Below, piece by piece: positions 31,659 to 40,021 of a DNA stretch of 64,000 bases; position 1 is the first letter of the stretch; the number at the start of each line of letters is the position of its first letter. This DNA is from Rufibacter radiotolerans (GTDB lineage Bacteria; Bacteroidota; Bacteroidia; Cytophagales; Hymenobacteraceae): contig NZ_CP010777.1 of assembly GCF_001078055.1 (NCBI RefSeq), positions 4,741,001-4,805,000 on the forward strand, given 5' to 3'. The notes under the pieces are model-generated. The model did not search any database. It saw nothing but the letters and a program-made list of their open reading frames with translations, and was not told the DNA's origin. The position numbers were made by a program, and so were the translations under genes.

Positions 31659-33311
31659 ATGTCTGAACCAGCTGCAAAACACCCGCGGGGGTTATATTTC
31701 CTTTTCTTCTCTGAAATGTGGGAGCGTTTCGGGTATTACCTCATGGTGGGTATTTTCTTCCTATACATGACCGATGCCCAGAAGGGCGGCATGGAACTGG
31801 ACAAGGGCACGGCCTCAGACATCTACGGAACCTTCATTGCCCTGGTCTTCCTGACCCCATTCCTGGGCGGTCTCCTAGCCGATAGGGTGCTGGGCTACCG
31901 TTTGTCCATCTCGCTGGGCGGTATTTTAATGGGCATAGGCTACTGCGGCCTTGCGATAAAAGGAGACACCGCTTTCTATGTATCCCTGGGGCTTATCATT
32001 CTGGGCAACGGCTTCTTTAAGCCTAATATCTCCACGCTGCTGGGCAACCTGTATTCTAAGCCCGAGTACCTGCCGCAGAAAGACGCCGGGTACAACATCT
32101 TCTACATGGGCATTAACATTGGGGCCATGGTCTGCAACTTTGTGGCGGCCTACATGCGCAACAACTACGGCTGGGGCTACGCGTTTGTGGCCGCCGGTAT
32201 TGGTATGTTCATAGGCGTGCTGGTGTTCTGGATGGGCAACAAAGAGTACCGCGAGGCGGATGTGCGCAAGCCCGTGCAGGCCAATGACATGTCGTTGGGG
32301 AAGATCTTCGGGATTGTGCTGTTACCGGCCGTGTTGTGCGGCATTGCCAGCTGGTTCCTGATTCCGGGTAACGTGTTCGGGTCAGACTCTACTGATGCGT
32401 TTTTGTTCGGGGCGCTGCCCATCGTGTTCTTCTACGTGAGTCTGTACGCCAAAGCCTCTGCCGAGGACAAACGCCCCATTGCGGCGCTCCTGGCCATCTT
32501 TGGGGTGGTAGTGGTGTTCTGGGCCGTCTTCAAGCAGAACGGTACCGCCCTCACCACCTGGGCCGAAAGCTACACCGACCGTACCATGCCGGCCGTCATT
32601 GCCAAACCCGCCGAGACCTTGGGTATGGTGCAGCGCGTAGACACCGAGCCCAAAACCGTTCCCGCCTACGACCCCATGTTCCGGACCACCACCGATGCCG
32701 ACGGCAAGGTAGTGACCAAACAGGGCGTTGACCCTTACCTGAACAACCTGGAGAAAGGTTTCTGGCCGAAGGCCGGAGAATCCCTAGCCCTTATCTCTAC
32801 GGAGCTCTTCCAATCGGTGAACCCGTTCTTTGTAGTAATTTTGACCCCGGTGGTAGTGTCCTTCTTTGGGTTTCTTAGCCGACGGGGCAAAGAGCCCAGC
32901 ACGCCGGCTAAGATTGGCTGGGGCCTTTTCATTACCGCCCTTTCTACCCTGGTGATGGTGGGCGCCGTGTACGCCAGCGATAACGGGACCGAGAAAAGCG
33001 CGGGCTGGTGGCTGGTTGGAACCTACGCCGTGGTAACGGTGGGGGAACTCTTCCTGAGCCCCATGGGCCTTTCATTGGTGTCTAAACTGAGCCCGCCTAG
33101 ATTGACGGCCTTATTGATGGGCGGCTGGTTTCTGGCGACTTCTATCGGGAACAAATTGTCTGGGGTACTGGCTAGTATGTGGGACCGTTATGATAACAAG
33201 GCGTTTTTCTTCCTGCTTAACTTTGCCGTGACCCTGGCGGCGGCCGGGGCCATTTTCATGATGATCAAGTGGCTGCGCGGTATAGTGGAAGAACATACCC
33301 GCAGAGCCTAG
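31659..33311 (+). CDS. POT family proton-dependent oligopeptide transporter
   Basis: 550 residues with about 14 membrane helices. It imports di- and tripeptides with protons. The N-terminal ExxER-F-YY motif (EMWERFGYY) is the proton/peptide coupling signature, followed by GGLLADRVLGYR and FFKPNISTLLGNLY. A long extramembrane insert around residues 290-380 (WAESYTDRTMPAVIAKPAET) is typical of Bacteroidota members. It ends before a strong terminator. Confidence 0.93.
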   Translation: MSEPAAKHPRGLYFLFFSEMWERFGYYLMVGIFFLYMTDAQKGGMELDKGTASDIYGTFIALVFLTPFLGGLLADRVLGYRLSISLGGILMGIGYCGLAIKGDTAFYVSLGLIILGNGFFKPNISTLLGNLYSKPEYLPQKDAGYNIFYMGINIGAMVCNFVAAYMRNNYGWGYAFVAAGIGMFIGVLVFWMGNKEYREADVRKPVQANDMSLGKIFGIVLLPAVLCGIASWFLIPGNVFGSDSTDAFLFGALPIVFFYVSLYAKASAEDKRPIAALLAIFGVVVVFWAVFKQNGTALTTWAESYTDRTMPAVIAKPAETLGMVQRVDTEPKTVPAYDPMFRTTTDADGKVVTKQGVDPYLNNLEKGFWPKAGESLALISTELFQSVNPFFVVILTPVVVSFFGFLSRRGKEPSTPAKIGWGLFITALSTLVMVGAVYASDNGTEKSAGWWLVGTYAVVTVGELFLSPMGLSLVSKLSPPRLTALLMGGWFLATSIGNKLSGVLASMWDRYDNKAFFFLLNFAVTLAAAGAIFMMIKWLRGIVEEHTRRA

Positions 33312-33330
33312 GCTCAGGTTACAGAACCAT

Positions 33331-33377
33331 AAAAAAGAGAAGGCCCGGTAGCTTCAACTACCGGGCCTTCTCTTTTT
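33331..33377. terminator. Strong bidirectional terminator after the POT gene
   Basis: A 20-bp perfect stem (AAAAAGAGAAGGCCCGGTAG with its complement, loop CTTCAA) and T tracts on both sides. It serves the convergent POT gene and the 33392 gene. Confidence 0.9.
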
Positions 33378-33391
33378 ATTTTTACTCTAAA

Positions 33392-33826
33392 TTAAGATTG
33401 TATCTCTACATTCTGGCGTTCGGTTAGCCATTGTAGGGCGTCTGTTTCAGAGGTGAAGCCTTCAAAATCTGCATCCTGGCCATACCATTCCTTGGTTCTT
33501 AAAAGCTCACCAAAAGCAATGGTGTCCGGATCTTCGGCGTGCGCCGGGGTAAGCAGGTAGGCTACGTAGATAGACCGGCCCAACTGCCCATGTAACTGGG
33601 GGTAGAAAGATTCCTGCACCCACAGGGCGTCTTCCTGAGAAAGTGGGCCGCGGCTCCTGATATCAAACAGCCAGAAGCGGGACTTTGTCTCCTGGGCCAG
33701 TTCCAGCACTTGCTGGTACACGTCACGGGTAGGGAAGGCATACACCGGCTGGGGCCAGCGCAGAAACAGCACGTCTAAATCCGGGCGGTAGGTAAGCGCA
33801 ATAGCATCTATAAATATAGGAGACAT
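33392..33826 (-). CDS. Hypothetical cytoplasmic protein (STAS-like)
   Basis: 144 residues, no signal peptide or membrane helix. The alternating beta/alpha pattern (IALTYRPDLDVLFLRWP, RFWLFDIRSRGPLSQED, GRSIYVAYLLTPAHAED, YGQDADFEGFTSETDALQWL) recalls SpoIIAA/STAS-like proteins, but I cannot assign a family. It is a single gene. Confidence 0.65.
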   Translation of the reverse strand: MSPIFIDAIALTYRPDLDVLFLRWPQPVYAFPTRDVYQQVLELAQETKSRFWLFDIRSRGPLSQEDALWVQESFYPQLHGQLGRSIYVAYLLTPAHAEDPDTIAFGELLRTKEWYGQDADFEGFTSETDALQWLTERQNVEIQS

Positions 33827-33941
33827 AAGTAGTGTATTGACGTGGTAAACTTACTGAGTTTGACCTTATACATTACTATGCAGGGCAAAATCTATATAGC
33901 CAACACCTATTTTAGCGAAACGTTCCGTTTGTCAAGATTAA

Positions 33942-33971
33942 TTTCCCCTCCCGGAAATACCCCTACCTTTG
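33942..33971 (+). promoter_or_regulatory. Bacteroidota-type promoter for the MFS gene
   Basis: TACCTTTG at 33964-33971 is a perfect -7 box. TTTC at 33942-33945 lies 18 bases upstream as a near -33 box. The GTG start is only 19 bases downstream. A near copy of this segment (CTACCTTTGCCTTTCT) recurs at 35403. Confidence 0.55.
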
Positions 33972-33990
33972 CCTTTCTTATTTACTCTCT

Positions 33991-35250
33991 GTGACGACAC
34001 CTTTCCCAGCCCCTGAAGAACGGCATGACCCCTACGCCGTATTGCGCCTCCCGGAATTCCGGCGGTTCATTTCGGCCCGTTTCTGTATTACCCTGGCCAT
34101 GCAAATTCAGGCCGTGGTGGTGGGCTGGCAGATCTATGACCTCACCAAAGACCCGTTTTCCCTGGGCCTCATCGGCTTGGCCGAAGCCATTCCTTCCATC
34201 ACCGTAGCCCTGTATGCCGGCCACGTAGCCGATATGGTGCCGCGCAAGCGCATTATCATGACCGTGCTGGCCGTGCTGCTATTCTGCTCGCTGGCGCTAC
34301 TGGCGTATACCCTGGATGTGGGCCACGTGCTGCGGGTCTGGGGAACCTTACCTATTTATGCCATTATTTTCCTCAGTGGGATTGCCCGCGGCTTCATGGG
34401 GCCGGCCGTCTTTTCTTTTATGCCCCAGCTGGTGAAAGACCGCAAGCTGTACGCCAACGCCATTACCTGGAGCAGCACTACCTGGCAGGCGGCCTCGGTG
34501 GCGGGTCCGGCCATTGGCGGATTGGTGTACGCGTTTGGCGGCGTGACCATGGCCTTTGGCGTAGATGCGGCGCTGGTGCTGTGCTCGTTTCTCTTCTACA
34601 GTTTCATCGCCGGTCGGCCACTGCCTGCCACCGAAGGCCCCAAACTCAACATCAAGGAAAGCCTGCAGACCGGACTCAAATTTGTGTTCGGTAACCAGAT
34701 CATCCTGAGCGCCCTGGCCCTTGATATGTTTGCGGTGCTCTTCGGCGGCGCCGTGATCCTGCTGCCCGTCTTTGCTTCTGATATTCTGAAAGTGGGCCCC
34801 GAGGGCTTGGGTATTCTCCGTTCGGCCCCGGCCATTGGTTCCGTGGGCATGGCGCTCTTCCTGGCCTACCGGCCGATCACCCACAACGCCGGCAAGAAAA
34901 TGCTCTGGTGCGTGGCCGGGTTTGGGGCCTGTATGATTGGCTTCGGGTTGTCTAACGTTTTCTGGCTCTCGTTTGGGTTACTGCTGATCAGTGGTCTGCT
35001 GGACAGTGTCTCCATGATTATAAGGTCCACGCTCATTCATACGTTTACCCCGGAGCACATGAAAGGCCGGGTTTCCAGCGTGAACAACATCTTTGTGGGG
35101 TCTAGTAATGAGATTGGCTCTTTTGAGTCGGGCCTGGCGGCGAAGTTGCTGGGGGTGGTGCCGTCTGTAGTGTTTGGCGGGTCTATGACCTTGCTGATTG
35201 TGGGGTTTACTGCCTGGAAAGCGGATAAGCTGCGGAAGCTGAGTTTTTGA
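33991..35250 (+). CDS. MFS transporter (EntS/MFS_3 type)
   Basis: 419 residues with 12 predicted membrane helices (MQIQAVVVGWQIYDLTKDPF, LGLIGLAEAIPSITVALYAG, HVADMVPRKRIIM with the loop 2-3 motif). It resembles EntS-like exporters of siderophores or drugs; the substrate is unknown. The start is GTG at 33991 directly after a TACCTTTG promoter; the frame before it is closed by stops. Confidence 0.88.
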   Translation: MTTPFPAPEERHDPYAVLRLPEFRRFISARFCITLAMQIQAVVVGWQIYDLTKDPFSLGLIGLAEAIPSITVALYAGHVADMVPRKRIIMTVLAVLLFCSLALLAYTLDVGHVLRVWGTLPIYAIIFLSGIARGFMGPAVFSFMPQLVKDRKLYANAITWSSTTWQAASVAGPAIGGLVYAFGGVTMAFGVDAALVLCSFLFYSFIAGRPLPATEGPKLNIKESLQTGLKFVFGNQIILSALALDMFAVLFGGAVILLPVFASDILKVGPEGLGILRSAPAIGSVGMALFLAYRPITHNAGKKMLWCVAGFGACMIGFGLSNVFWLSFGLLLISGLLDSVSMIIRSTLIHTFTPEHMKGRVSSVNNIFVGSSNEIGSFESGLAAKLLGVVPSVVFGGSMTLLIVGFTAWKADKLRKLSF

Positions 35251-35403
35251 TTTTTGTGCTTTCGCTTTGGTGCATGCAGTTGGCTGTTGCTGGCGTGGCA
35301 TGCATTGTCGCCTGAGTCCTTATGCTTTCATGTTTCATGGTTTCCCTCCGAGCGCTCACGGCCGCGGGGGCCCGTCTTTCCCCCTCGCACTGCCCTTGCG
35401 GCC

Positions 35404-35411
35404 TACCTTTG
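35404..35411 (+). promoter_or_regulatory. Orphan promoter-like box
   Basis: TACCTTTG in the context CTACCTTTGCCTTTCT, the same 16 bases as before the MFS gene at 33963. No gene follows on the plus strand for more than 700 bases. Confidence 0.4.
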
Positions 35412-35503
35412 CCTTTCTCTTTTAGCTAGGGTCTGTCCAGGGCCACAAGCGAGGCGCTCGAGGTAAAGACTGGAATCGGGAAATGCGTGGGGAAATGGGG
35501 ATT

Positions 35504-35542
35504 GCGTTTTAAGCACGTTTTCCGGAAAACACCCTCAAAACA
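35504..35542. repeat. Intergenic palindrome family, copy 12
   Basis: Left arm GCGTTTTAAGCACGTTTT (the same AAGCACG variant as the copy at 10051), right arm AAAACACCCTCAAAACAC. It lies beyond the MFS gene. Confidence 0.78.
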
Positions 35543-35670
35543 CAGAACCGCTTCTTCAACGCAGACTCCCCCCTTGAGGGGGGTAAAGGGGGGTGTTTAC
35601 ACAGGAGAGCACGCATTTCGTCCCCCTTTGAAGGCCCGGGATGACGCACTCTAGCAGATCATTCCAAGTT

Positions 35671-35704
35671 TCCAGCCCGTTTTCCCAAAAACAGACCAAA
35701 AGCA
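35671..35704. repeat. Intergenic palindrome family, copy 13 (degenerate, partial)
   Basis: Only CCCGTTTTCCC and AAAAACAGACCAAAAGCAG remain recognisable. It abuts the bTHX terminator. Confidence 0.5.
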
Positions 35705-35748
35705 GCGGGGCCCGCTAGAGAACATCTCTGGCGGGCCCCGCTGCTTTT
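35700..35748. terminator. Terminator after the bTHX gene
   Basis: Perfect 15-bp stem AGCAGCGGGGCCCGC / GCGGGCCCCGCTGCT (35701-35715, 35731-35745) with flanking T runs on both strands. Confidence 0.85.
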
Positions 35749-35760
35749 ATGTAAAAAAGA

Positions 35761-35886
35761 CTACGCTTTCTTTACTTCCAGCTTAGCTGCTTTGGAAGCA
35801 ACGTTTTTTGCTTTCTTAGGGCGGCTGTTGCCAAATGAACCCTTGCTGATTTTACCTTTTTTGCTTTTAACATCTCCTTTTCCCAT
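35761..35886 (-). CDS. 30S ribosomal protein bTHX with a C-terminal extension
   Basis: A 41-residue protein read on the minus strand: MGKGDVKSKKGKISKGSFGN, then SRPKKAKNVASKAAKLEVKK and a final Ala. The first 26 residues match the Thermus-type THX pattern MGKGDxxxKKGKIxxGSFGxxRPKK, which sits at the head of the small subunit. The Lys/Ala-rich extension NVASKAAKLEVKKA is longer than in minimal THX. ATG at 35884-35886, stop at 35761-35763. It is too short for many gene finders. Confidence 0.88.
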   Translation of the reverse strand: MGKGDVKSKKGKISKGSFGNSRPKKAKNVASKAAKLEVKKA

Positions 35887-35994
35887 GGTAGTACTTGTTG
35901 TTTAGTAAGTGAATAAATAAGTGCTAGGTACTCTCAAGCGAGAACTGCGGTTAGAAAGTTACACACAATGCCAAATAAGCGCAAGTTTCTGCCA

Positions 35995-36034
35995 CTGTTT
36001 CTGCCGGGTTTCGGGCAAAACGGCCTTAAAACGG
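35995..36034. repeat. Intergenic palindrome family, copy 14
   Basis: Left arm CTGTTTCTGCCGGGTTT, right arm CAAAACGGCCTTAAAACGG, degenerate pairing. It lies between the divergent bTHX and uvrA genes. Confidence 0.6.
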
Positions 36035-36071
36035 CATATGGGCTACCCTTCTAAATCCCGTTGCGTATGCG

Positions 36072-36079
36072 TACCTTTG
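36072..36079 (+). promoter_or_regulatory. -7 promoter box for uvrA
   Basis: TACCTTTG, 83 bases before the uvrA start. The -33 region (near 36050) is weak. Confidence 0.5.
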
Positions 36080-36162
36080 CGGCTTGGTCTGGCGCTGTAG
36101 AATACCCGTATAAACAGAATTATTCTGCCGCGGTTGTTGTTACAGAGAGGCTATAATTCCTT

Positions 36163-38976
36163 ATGACAGAAGATCTCCTACAAGATTCAGAAATAGACGC
36201 ACTAGACGCCCGTGAGAACATCATCATCAAACGGGCCCGCGTCCATAATTTAAAAAACCTGAGCGTGGCCCTGCCGCGCAACCAGTTCATTGTGGTGACC
36301 GGCCTTTCCGGCTCCGGTAAATCCTCCCTGGCGTTTGACACGCTTTACGCCGAGGGGCAGCGCATGTACGTGGAGAGCCTGAGCTCCTACGCCCGCCAGT
36401 TCCTGGGCCGCATGGACAAGCCCGACGTGGATTACATTAGGGGCATCAGTCCGGCCATTGCCATTGAGCAGAAGGTAAGCATCAAAAATAACCGCTCCAC
36501 GGTTGGTACCAGTACTGAGATCTATGATTACCTCAAGCTGCTGTACGCCCGCATTGGCAAGACCATTTCGCCGGTGTCTGGCAATGAGGTGAAAAAAGAC
36601 ACCGTGAGCAGCGTGGTAGACTTTCTCATGACGCTGCCAGACGGTACCCGCATCATGATCATGGCGCCGCTGCAGCAAACCAAAGACCGAAAGCTCAGCA
36701 AAGAACTTGACCTGCTTCTGCAGAAAGGCTATTCCAGGGTCATGCTCAACAATGAGCCCTTCTTTATTGAAGAACTCATTAGTGAAGGCAAGCCCGAGCC
36801 CAAAGGCAAGGTGCATGTCCTGATTGACCGTACCGTCATTAAGCAAGATGAGGAAGACGAAAGCCTGCAGATGCGCCTCGCAGACTCAGTGCAGACCGCT
36901 TTCTATGAGGGCCATGAGGAATGCCACATCAGAATAGGAGAGGAGACCCGTGTTTTCTCTAACCGCTTTGAGCTAGACGGAATGGTGTTTGAGGAGCCGA
37001 ACGTCAATTTCTTCTCGTTCAACAACCCCTACGGCGCGTGCCAGACCTGCGAGGGCTGGGGCAGCGTGCTAGGCATTGACCCGGATCTGGTCATCCCAGA
37101 CAAAAGCCTGACGGTGTATGAAGGGGCAATTGCGCCCTGGCGCACCGAAAAGCAGAACGAGTGGCTACAGCCTTTGCTCAAGAATGGCGTTCGCTTTGAT
37201 TTTCCCATACATCGGCCCTATAATGAATTAACCGAGGAGCAGCAGGAGTTGCTATGGACCGGAAACAAATACTTTGGCGGCCTTAACGACTTCTTCAAGC
37301 ATATTCAGGGGCAGACGCACAAGATTCAGTACCGCGTCATGCTGAGCCGTTACCGTGGCCGCACCGCGTGCCCAGACTGCAAAGGCTCGCGCCTGCGCAA
37401 GGACGCCAGCTACGTGAAGGTGGGTGGTAAAAGCATCACCGACCTGGTGCTTATGCCCGTCACCAAAACCCTGGGCTTCTTTGAGAACCTGGAACTAAGT
37501 GCCCATGACCAGGCCGTGGCCGATAGATTGGTGACCGAGGTGACCAATCGCCTGAGCTACCTGACCCGCGTAGGCCTAGGCTACCTAACCTTGAACCGTC
37601 TTTCCAATACCTTGTCTGGCGGCGAGAGCCAACGCATTAACCTGGCTACCTCCTTGGGCAGCGCGCTGGTAGGCTCTATGTACATTCTGGATGAGCCCAG
37701 CATTGGCCTGCACCCCAAAGACGCAGACCAGTTAATTGGCGTACTGCGCACCTTGCAGGAAATGGGCAACACCGTCATTGTGGTGGAGCACGAGGAAGGC
37801 ATGATGGAAGTAGCCGACCAGGTCCTGGACATTGGTCCGGAAGCCGGTTCTGGCGGCGGAAATCTTATGTTTCAGGGCACATTCCAGGATTTGCTTAAAA
37901 GCGACACCTACACCGGTCGTTACCTGAGTGGCCGTATGGAAGTTCCGGTACCTGCCCAGCGCCGACCGTGGCGCAATTGCATAGAAGTGCATGGCGCGCG
38001 TGAGAACAACCTCAAGAACGTGACCACCAAGTTTCCGCTCAATGTCATGACCGTGGTGACAGGCGTAAGCGGCTCGGGTAAGTCTACGCTGGTAAAAAAG
38101 ATTCTGGCCCCGGCTTTGATCAAATCCCTCGGCGGCCACGCCGATGCTACCGGTAAGTTTGACAAACTGAGCGGAGACCTCAACAAGGTGGCGCACGTGG
38201 AATTTGTGGACCAAAACCCCATTGGCAAGTCCTCCAGGTCTAATCCGGTGACCTACGTGAAAGCCTATGACGCCATCCGGACCATGTATGCTGACCAACC
38301 TTTGGCCAAAGCCCGTGGGTTCAAGCCATCGCATTTCTCCTTCAACATTGAAGGTGGCCGCTGCGAAGTCTGCCAGGGCGAAGGCCAGGTGAAGATTGAG
38401 ATGCAGTTCATGGCCGACATCTACCTCACCTGTGAGGCTTGTGCTGGTCAGAAGTTCAAGCAGGACATCCTGGACATTCAGTACCATGAGAAGAACATCT
38501 CTGAAGTGCTGGACATGACCATTGATGATAGCCTTATTTTCTTCAAAGACCAGGCTAAGATTCTGGAGAAACTCAAGCCGCTGCAAGACGTGGGCCTGGG
38601 CTACATTCGGTTGGGGCAATCCAGCAACACCTTATCGGGCGGTGAGGCCCAGCGCGTGAAACTGGCGTCGTTCCTGACCAAAGGCGCCACGCCGCACAAC
38701 GGCAACATCCTGTTCATCTTTGATGAGCCCAGCACCGGTCTGCACTTCCATGACATCTCTAAACTCTTGACCGCCCTGAACGCACTGGTGGAAAACGGCA
38801 ACACGGTTCTCATCATTGAGCATAACATGGACATCATCAAGTGCGCTGACTGGATCATTGACCTGGGCCCGGAGGGCGGCACCAACGGCGGCCACCTGCT
38901 CTTTGAAGGCACCCCAGAGAATATGGTGAAGGAAGAAGACAACCACACCGCCAAGTACCTGAAAGCGAAACTATAA
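36163..38976 (+). CDS. uvrA: Excinuclease ABC subunit A (UvrA)
   Basis: 937 residues, full length. It is the damage-sensing ATPase of nucleotide-excision repair. Two ABC units: Walker A GLSGSGKSS (residues 47-55) and GVSGSGKST, with signature motifs LSGGES and LSGGEA. The first zinc module has ACQTCEGWGS and ACPDCKGSRL. The C-terminal zinc hook is RCEVCQGEGQ through CEACAGQKF. The UvrB-binding and insertion domains are in place. A terminator lies at 39030. Confidence 0.96.
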   Translation: MTEDLLQDSEIDALDARENIIIKRARVHNLKNLSVALPRNQFIVVTGLSGSGKSSLAFDTLYAEGQRMYVESLSSYARQFLGRMDKPDVDYIRGISPAIAIEQKVSIKNNRSTVGTSTEIYDYLKLLYARIGKTISPVSGNEVKKDTVSSVVDFLMTLPDGTRIMIMAPLQQTKDRKLSKELDLLLQKGYSRVMLNNEPFFIEELISEGKPEPKGKVHVLIDRTVIKQDEEDESLQMRLADSVQTAFYEGHEECHIRIGEETRVFSNRFELDGMVFEEPNVNFFSFNNPYGACQTCEGWGSVLGIDPDLVIPDKSLTVYEGAIAPWRTEKQNEWLQPLLKNGVRFDFPIHRPYNELTEEQQELLWTGNKYFGGLNDFFKHIQGQTHKIQYRVMLSRYRGRTACPDCKGSRLRKDASYVKVGGKSITDLVLMPVTKTLGFFENLELSAHDQAVADRLVTEVTNRLSYLTRVGLGYLTLNRLSNTLSGGESQRINLATSLGSALVGSMYILDEPSIGLHPKDADQLIGVLRTLQEMGNTVIVVEHEEGMMEVADQVLDIGPEAGSGGGNLMFQGTFQDLLKSDTYTGRYLSGRMEVPVPAQRRPWRNCIEVHGARENNLKNVTTKFPLNVMTVVTGVSGSGKSTLVKKILAPALIKSLGGHADATGKFDKLSGDLNKVAHVEFVDQNPIGKSSRSNPVTYVKAYDAIRTMYADQPLAKARGFKPSHFSFNIEGGRCEVCQGEGQVKIEMQFMADIYLTCEACAGQKFKQDILDIQYHEKNISEVLDMTIDDSLIFFKDQAKILEKLKPLQDVGLGYIRLGQSSNTLSGGEAQRVKLASFLTKGATPHNGNILFIFDEPSTGLHFHDISKLLTALNALVENGNTVLIIEHNMDIIKCADWIIDLGPEGGTNGGHLLFEGTPENMVKEEDNHTAKYLKAKL

Positions 38977-38978
38977 TC

Positions 38979-39017
38979 CGTTTTGAGGCCGTTTTTAAGA
39001 AAACAGGCTCAAAACGG
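38979..39017. repeat. Intergenic palindrome family, copy 15
   Basis: Arms CGTTTTGAGGCCGTTTTT and AAAACAGGCTCAAAACGG, imperfect. It starts 2 bases after the uvrA stop. Confidence 0.85.
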
Positions 39018-39029
39018 AAATTCTTACTG

Positions 39030-39063
39030 GCCCTGCGAGGTTTCAATCCTCGCAGGGCTTTTT
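39030..39063 (+). terminator. uvrA terminator
   Basis: GCCCTGCGAGG (39030-39040) and CCTCGCAGGGC (39048-39058) form a perfect 11-bp stem followed by TTTTTG. Confidence 0.85.
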
Positions 39064-39081
39064 GTTTCTGGTGTTTCAAAC

Positions 39082-39150
39082 GTAGGGGCAATCCCTTGTG
39101 TTTGCCCTTTTCCGTTTACTATACCAGAAGGCAATCAAAAGTGCCCCTAC
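39082..39150. repeat. Palindromic insertion-like element (GTAGGGGCA type)
   Basis: GTAGGGGCA (39082-39090) and TGCCCCTAC (39142-39150) form exact 9-bp terminal inverted repeats, and GGGCAA/TTGCCC (39086-39091, 39102-39107) nests inside. It resembles GTAGGGGCAATCCCTTGTGT-type mini elements seen between genes in several Bacteroidota and other phyla (recalled, not searched). Confidence 0.5.
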
Positions 39151-39181
39151 CTAAATGCCAGGATTTTCAATATCTTGTGTC

Positions 39182-39861
39182 ATGCTTCGCACCAGATACA
39201 TTCTCCTGCTGCTCTTTTTGGTTCCACTTTTAGTGGCGGGCTTTTTCCTGGAAAAGCGCTACGGCAAACCAAACCAGCTGCATCAATCTCAGCAATTGCG
39301 GCAACTCATCCAGAAAGGCGAGTTCCAGGATGGTGACCTTATTTTCCATACTTCCCGGTCGGCGCAGAGTAAGGCTATCCAGTTGGCCACCAAATCAGCC
39401 TACAGCCATTGCGGCATCATCTACAAAACAGCTGGCGGGTATCAGGTATTTGAGGCGGTACAGCCGGTTTCTTCCACACCGTTAGACAAGTGGGTGGCGC
39501 GGGGCGAAGGCGGGCATTTTGTAGTGAAACGGCTCAAGAACGCGAAGCAAGTATTGACCCCTTCGGCGTTAGCTCGCCTAAAAAAAGAGGGGGGAAGTTT
39601 ACGGGCAAGGGATACGACTTGTACTTTGAATGGTCAGATGACAAAATCTACTGCTCAGAATTGATTTATAAAATGTACCAGCGGGCCACGGGCGTGGAGA
39701 TAGGTAGGCTGGAAAAACTCAGAGACTTTGACCTGAGCGCACCACCGGTGCAAGCCAAAATGAAAGAGCGCTACGGCAATCGCATTCCGTACGGCGAGGA
39801 CGTGATTTCGCCGGCTAGCCTGTTTGCCTCAGATGTATTGGTGACGGTGGCACAGCGGTAG
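39182..39861 (+). pseudogene. YiiX-like NlpC/P60-type hydrolase with a -1 frameshift
   Basis: Two overlapping frames together give one protein. The first starts MLRTRYILLLLFLVPLLVAG (membrane anchor) and has the catalytic Cys motif QLATKSAYSHCGIIYK. The second carries KGYDLYFEWSDDKIYCSELI and RLEKLRDFDLSAPPVQAKMK and ends at 39861. The family is YiiX/YebB permuted NlpC/P60 cysteine hydrolases, probably acting on lipids or the cell wall. The first frame stops at 39664. The shift falls at seven A (39580-39586) or six G (39589-39594). It may be a mutation, a sequencing error or programmed slippage. Inactive unless slippage occurs. Confidence 0.75.
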
Positions 39862-39943
39862 AATTTTCAGCCAACCTAAGACTTCTGTCTTAAATCATTA
39901 ACTTAGCGGCCATTGCACGCAGAATGTTAGAAATGGCAGAAAG

Positions 39944-39980
39944 CGTTTTAGGCCTGTTTTTCTAAAAAGAACCTATAAAC
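39944..39980. repeat. Intergenic palindrome family, copy 16 (partial)
   Basis: Left arm GCGTTTTAGGCCTGTTTT is intact; the right arm is decayed to AAAAAGAACCTATAAAC. It lies after the YiiX-like gene. Confidence 0.75.
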
Positions 39981-39982
39981 AT

Positions 39983-40006
39983 GGCCACTTCCTGAGTGGC
40001 CTTTTT
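39983..40006 (+). terminator. Terminator just upstream of tpiA
   Basis: GGCCACT / AGTGGCC around TCCTG, then TTTTT. It ends 15 bases before the tpiA ATG, so tpiA must start from a very close promoter or be attenuated by it. Confidence 0.7.
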
Positions 40007-40021
40007 CATTATAATACAGCT

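Larger units (their letters stand above)
35251..35698. other. Gap with a GC-rich structured region and G/C runs
   Basis: No gene recognised. At 35349-35460 nested inverted repeats occur: CGAGCGC (35349-35355) with GCGCTCG (35454-35460), GGCCGC (35360-35365) with GCGGCC (35398-35403), and GGGGG (35366-35370) with CCCCC (35380-35384). At 35568-35593 runs of six C and twice six G form a further hairpin, a sort of sequence often seen between Bacteroidota genes. Two palindrome-family copies are also present (35504, 35671). Confidence 0.5.

Noticed and set aside
31471..31677. 69-residue N-terminal extension of the globin
   Set aside because: It translates palindrome copy 11 and overlaps the POT start; globin similarity begins at 31470.
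35568..35593. Possible G-quadruplex from G runs
   Set aside because: Only two G runs on one strand and one C run; four tracts are needed. A simple hairpin explains it.
39490..39861. 123-residue frame as an independent gene
   Set aside because: Its conserved part continues the YiiX-like protein in another frame; the first 35 residues are out-of-frame reading of the same gene.
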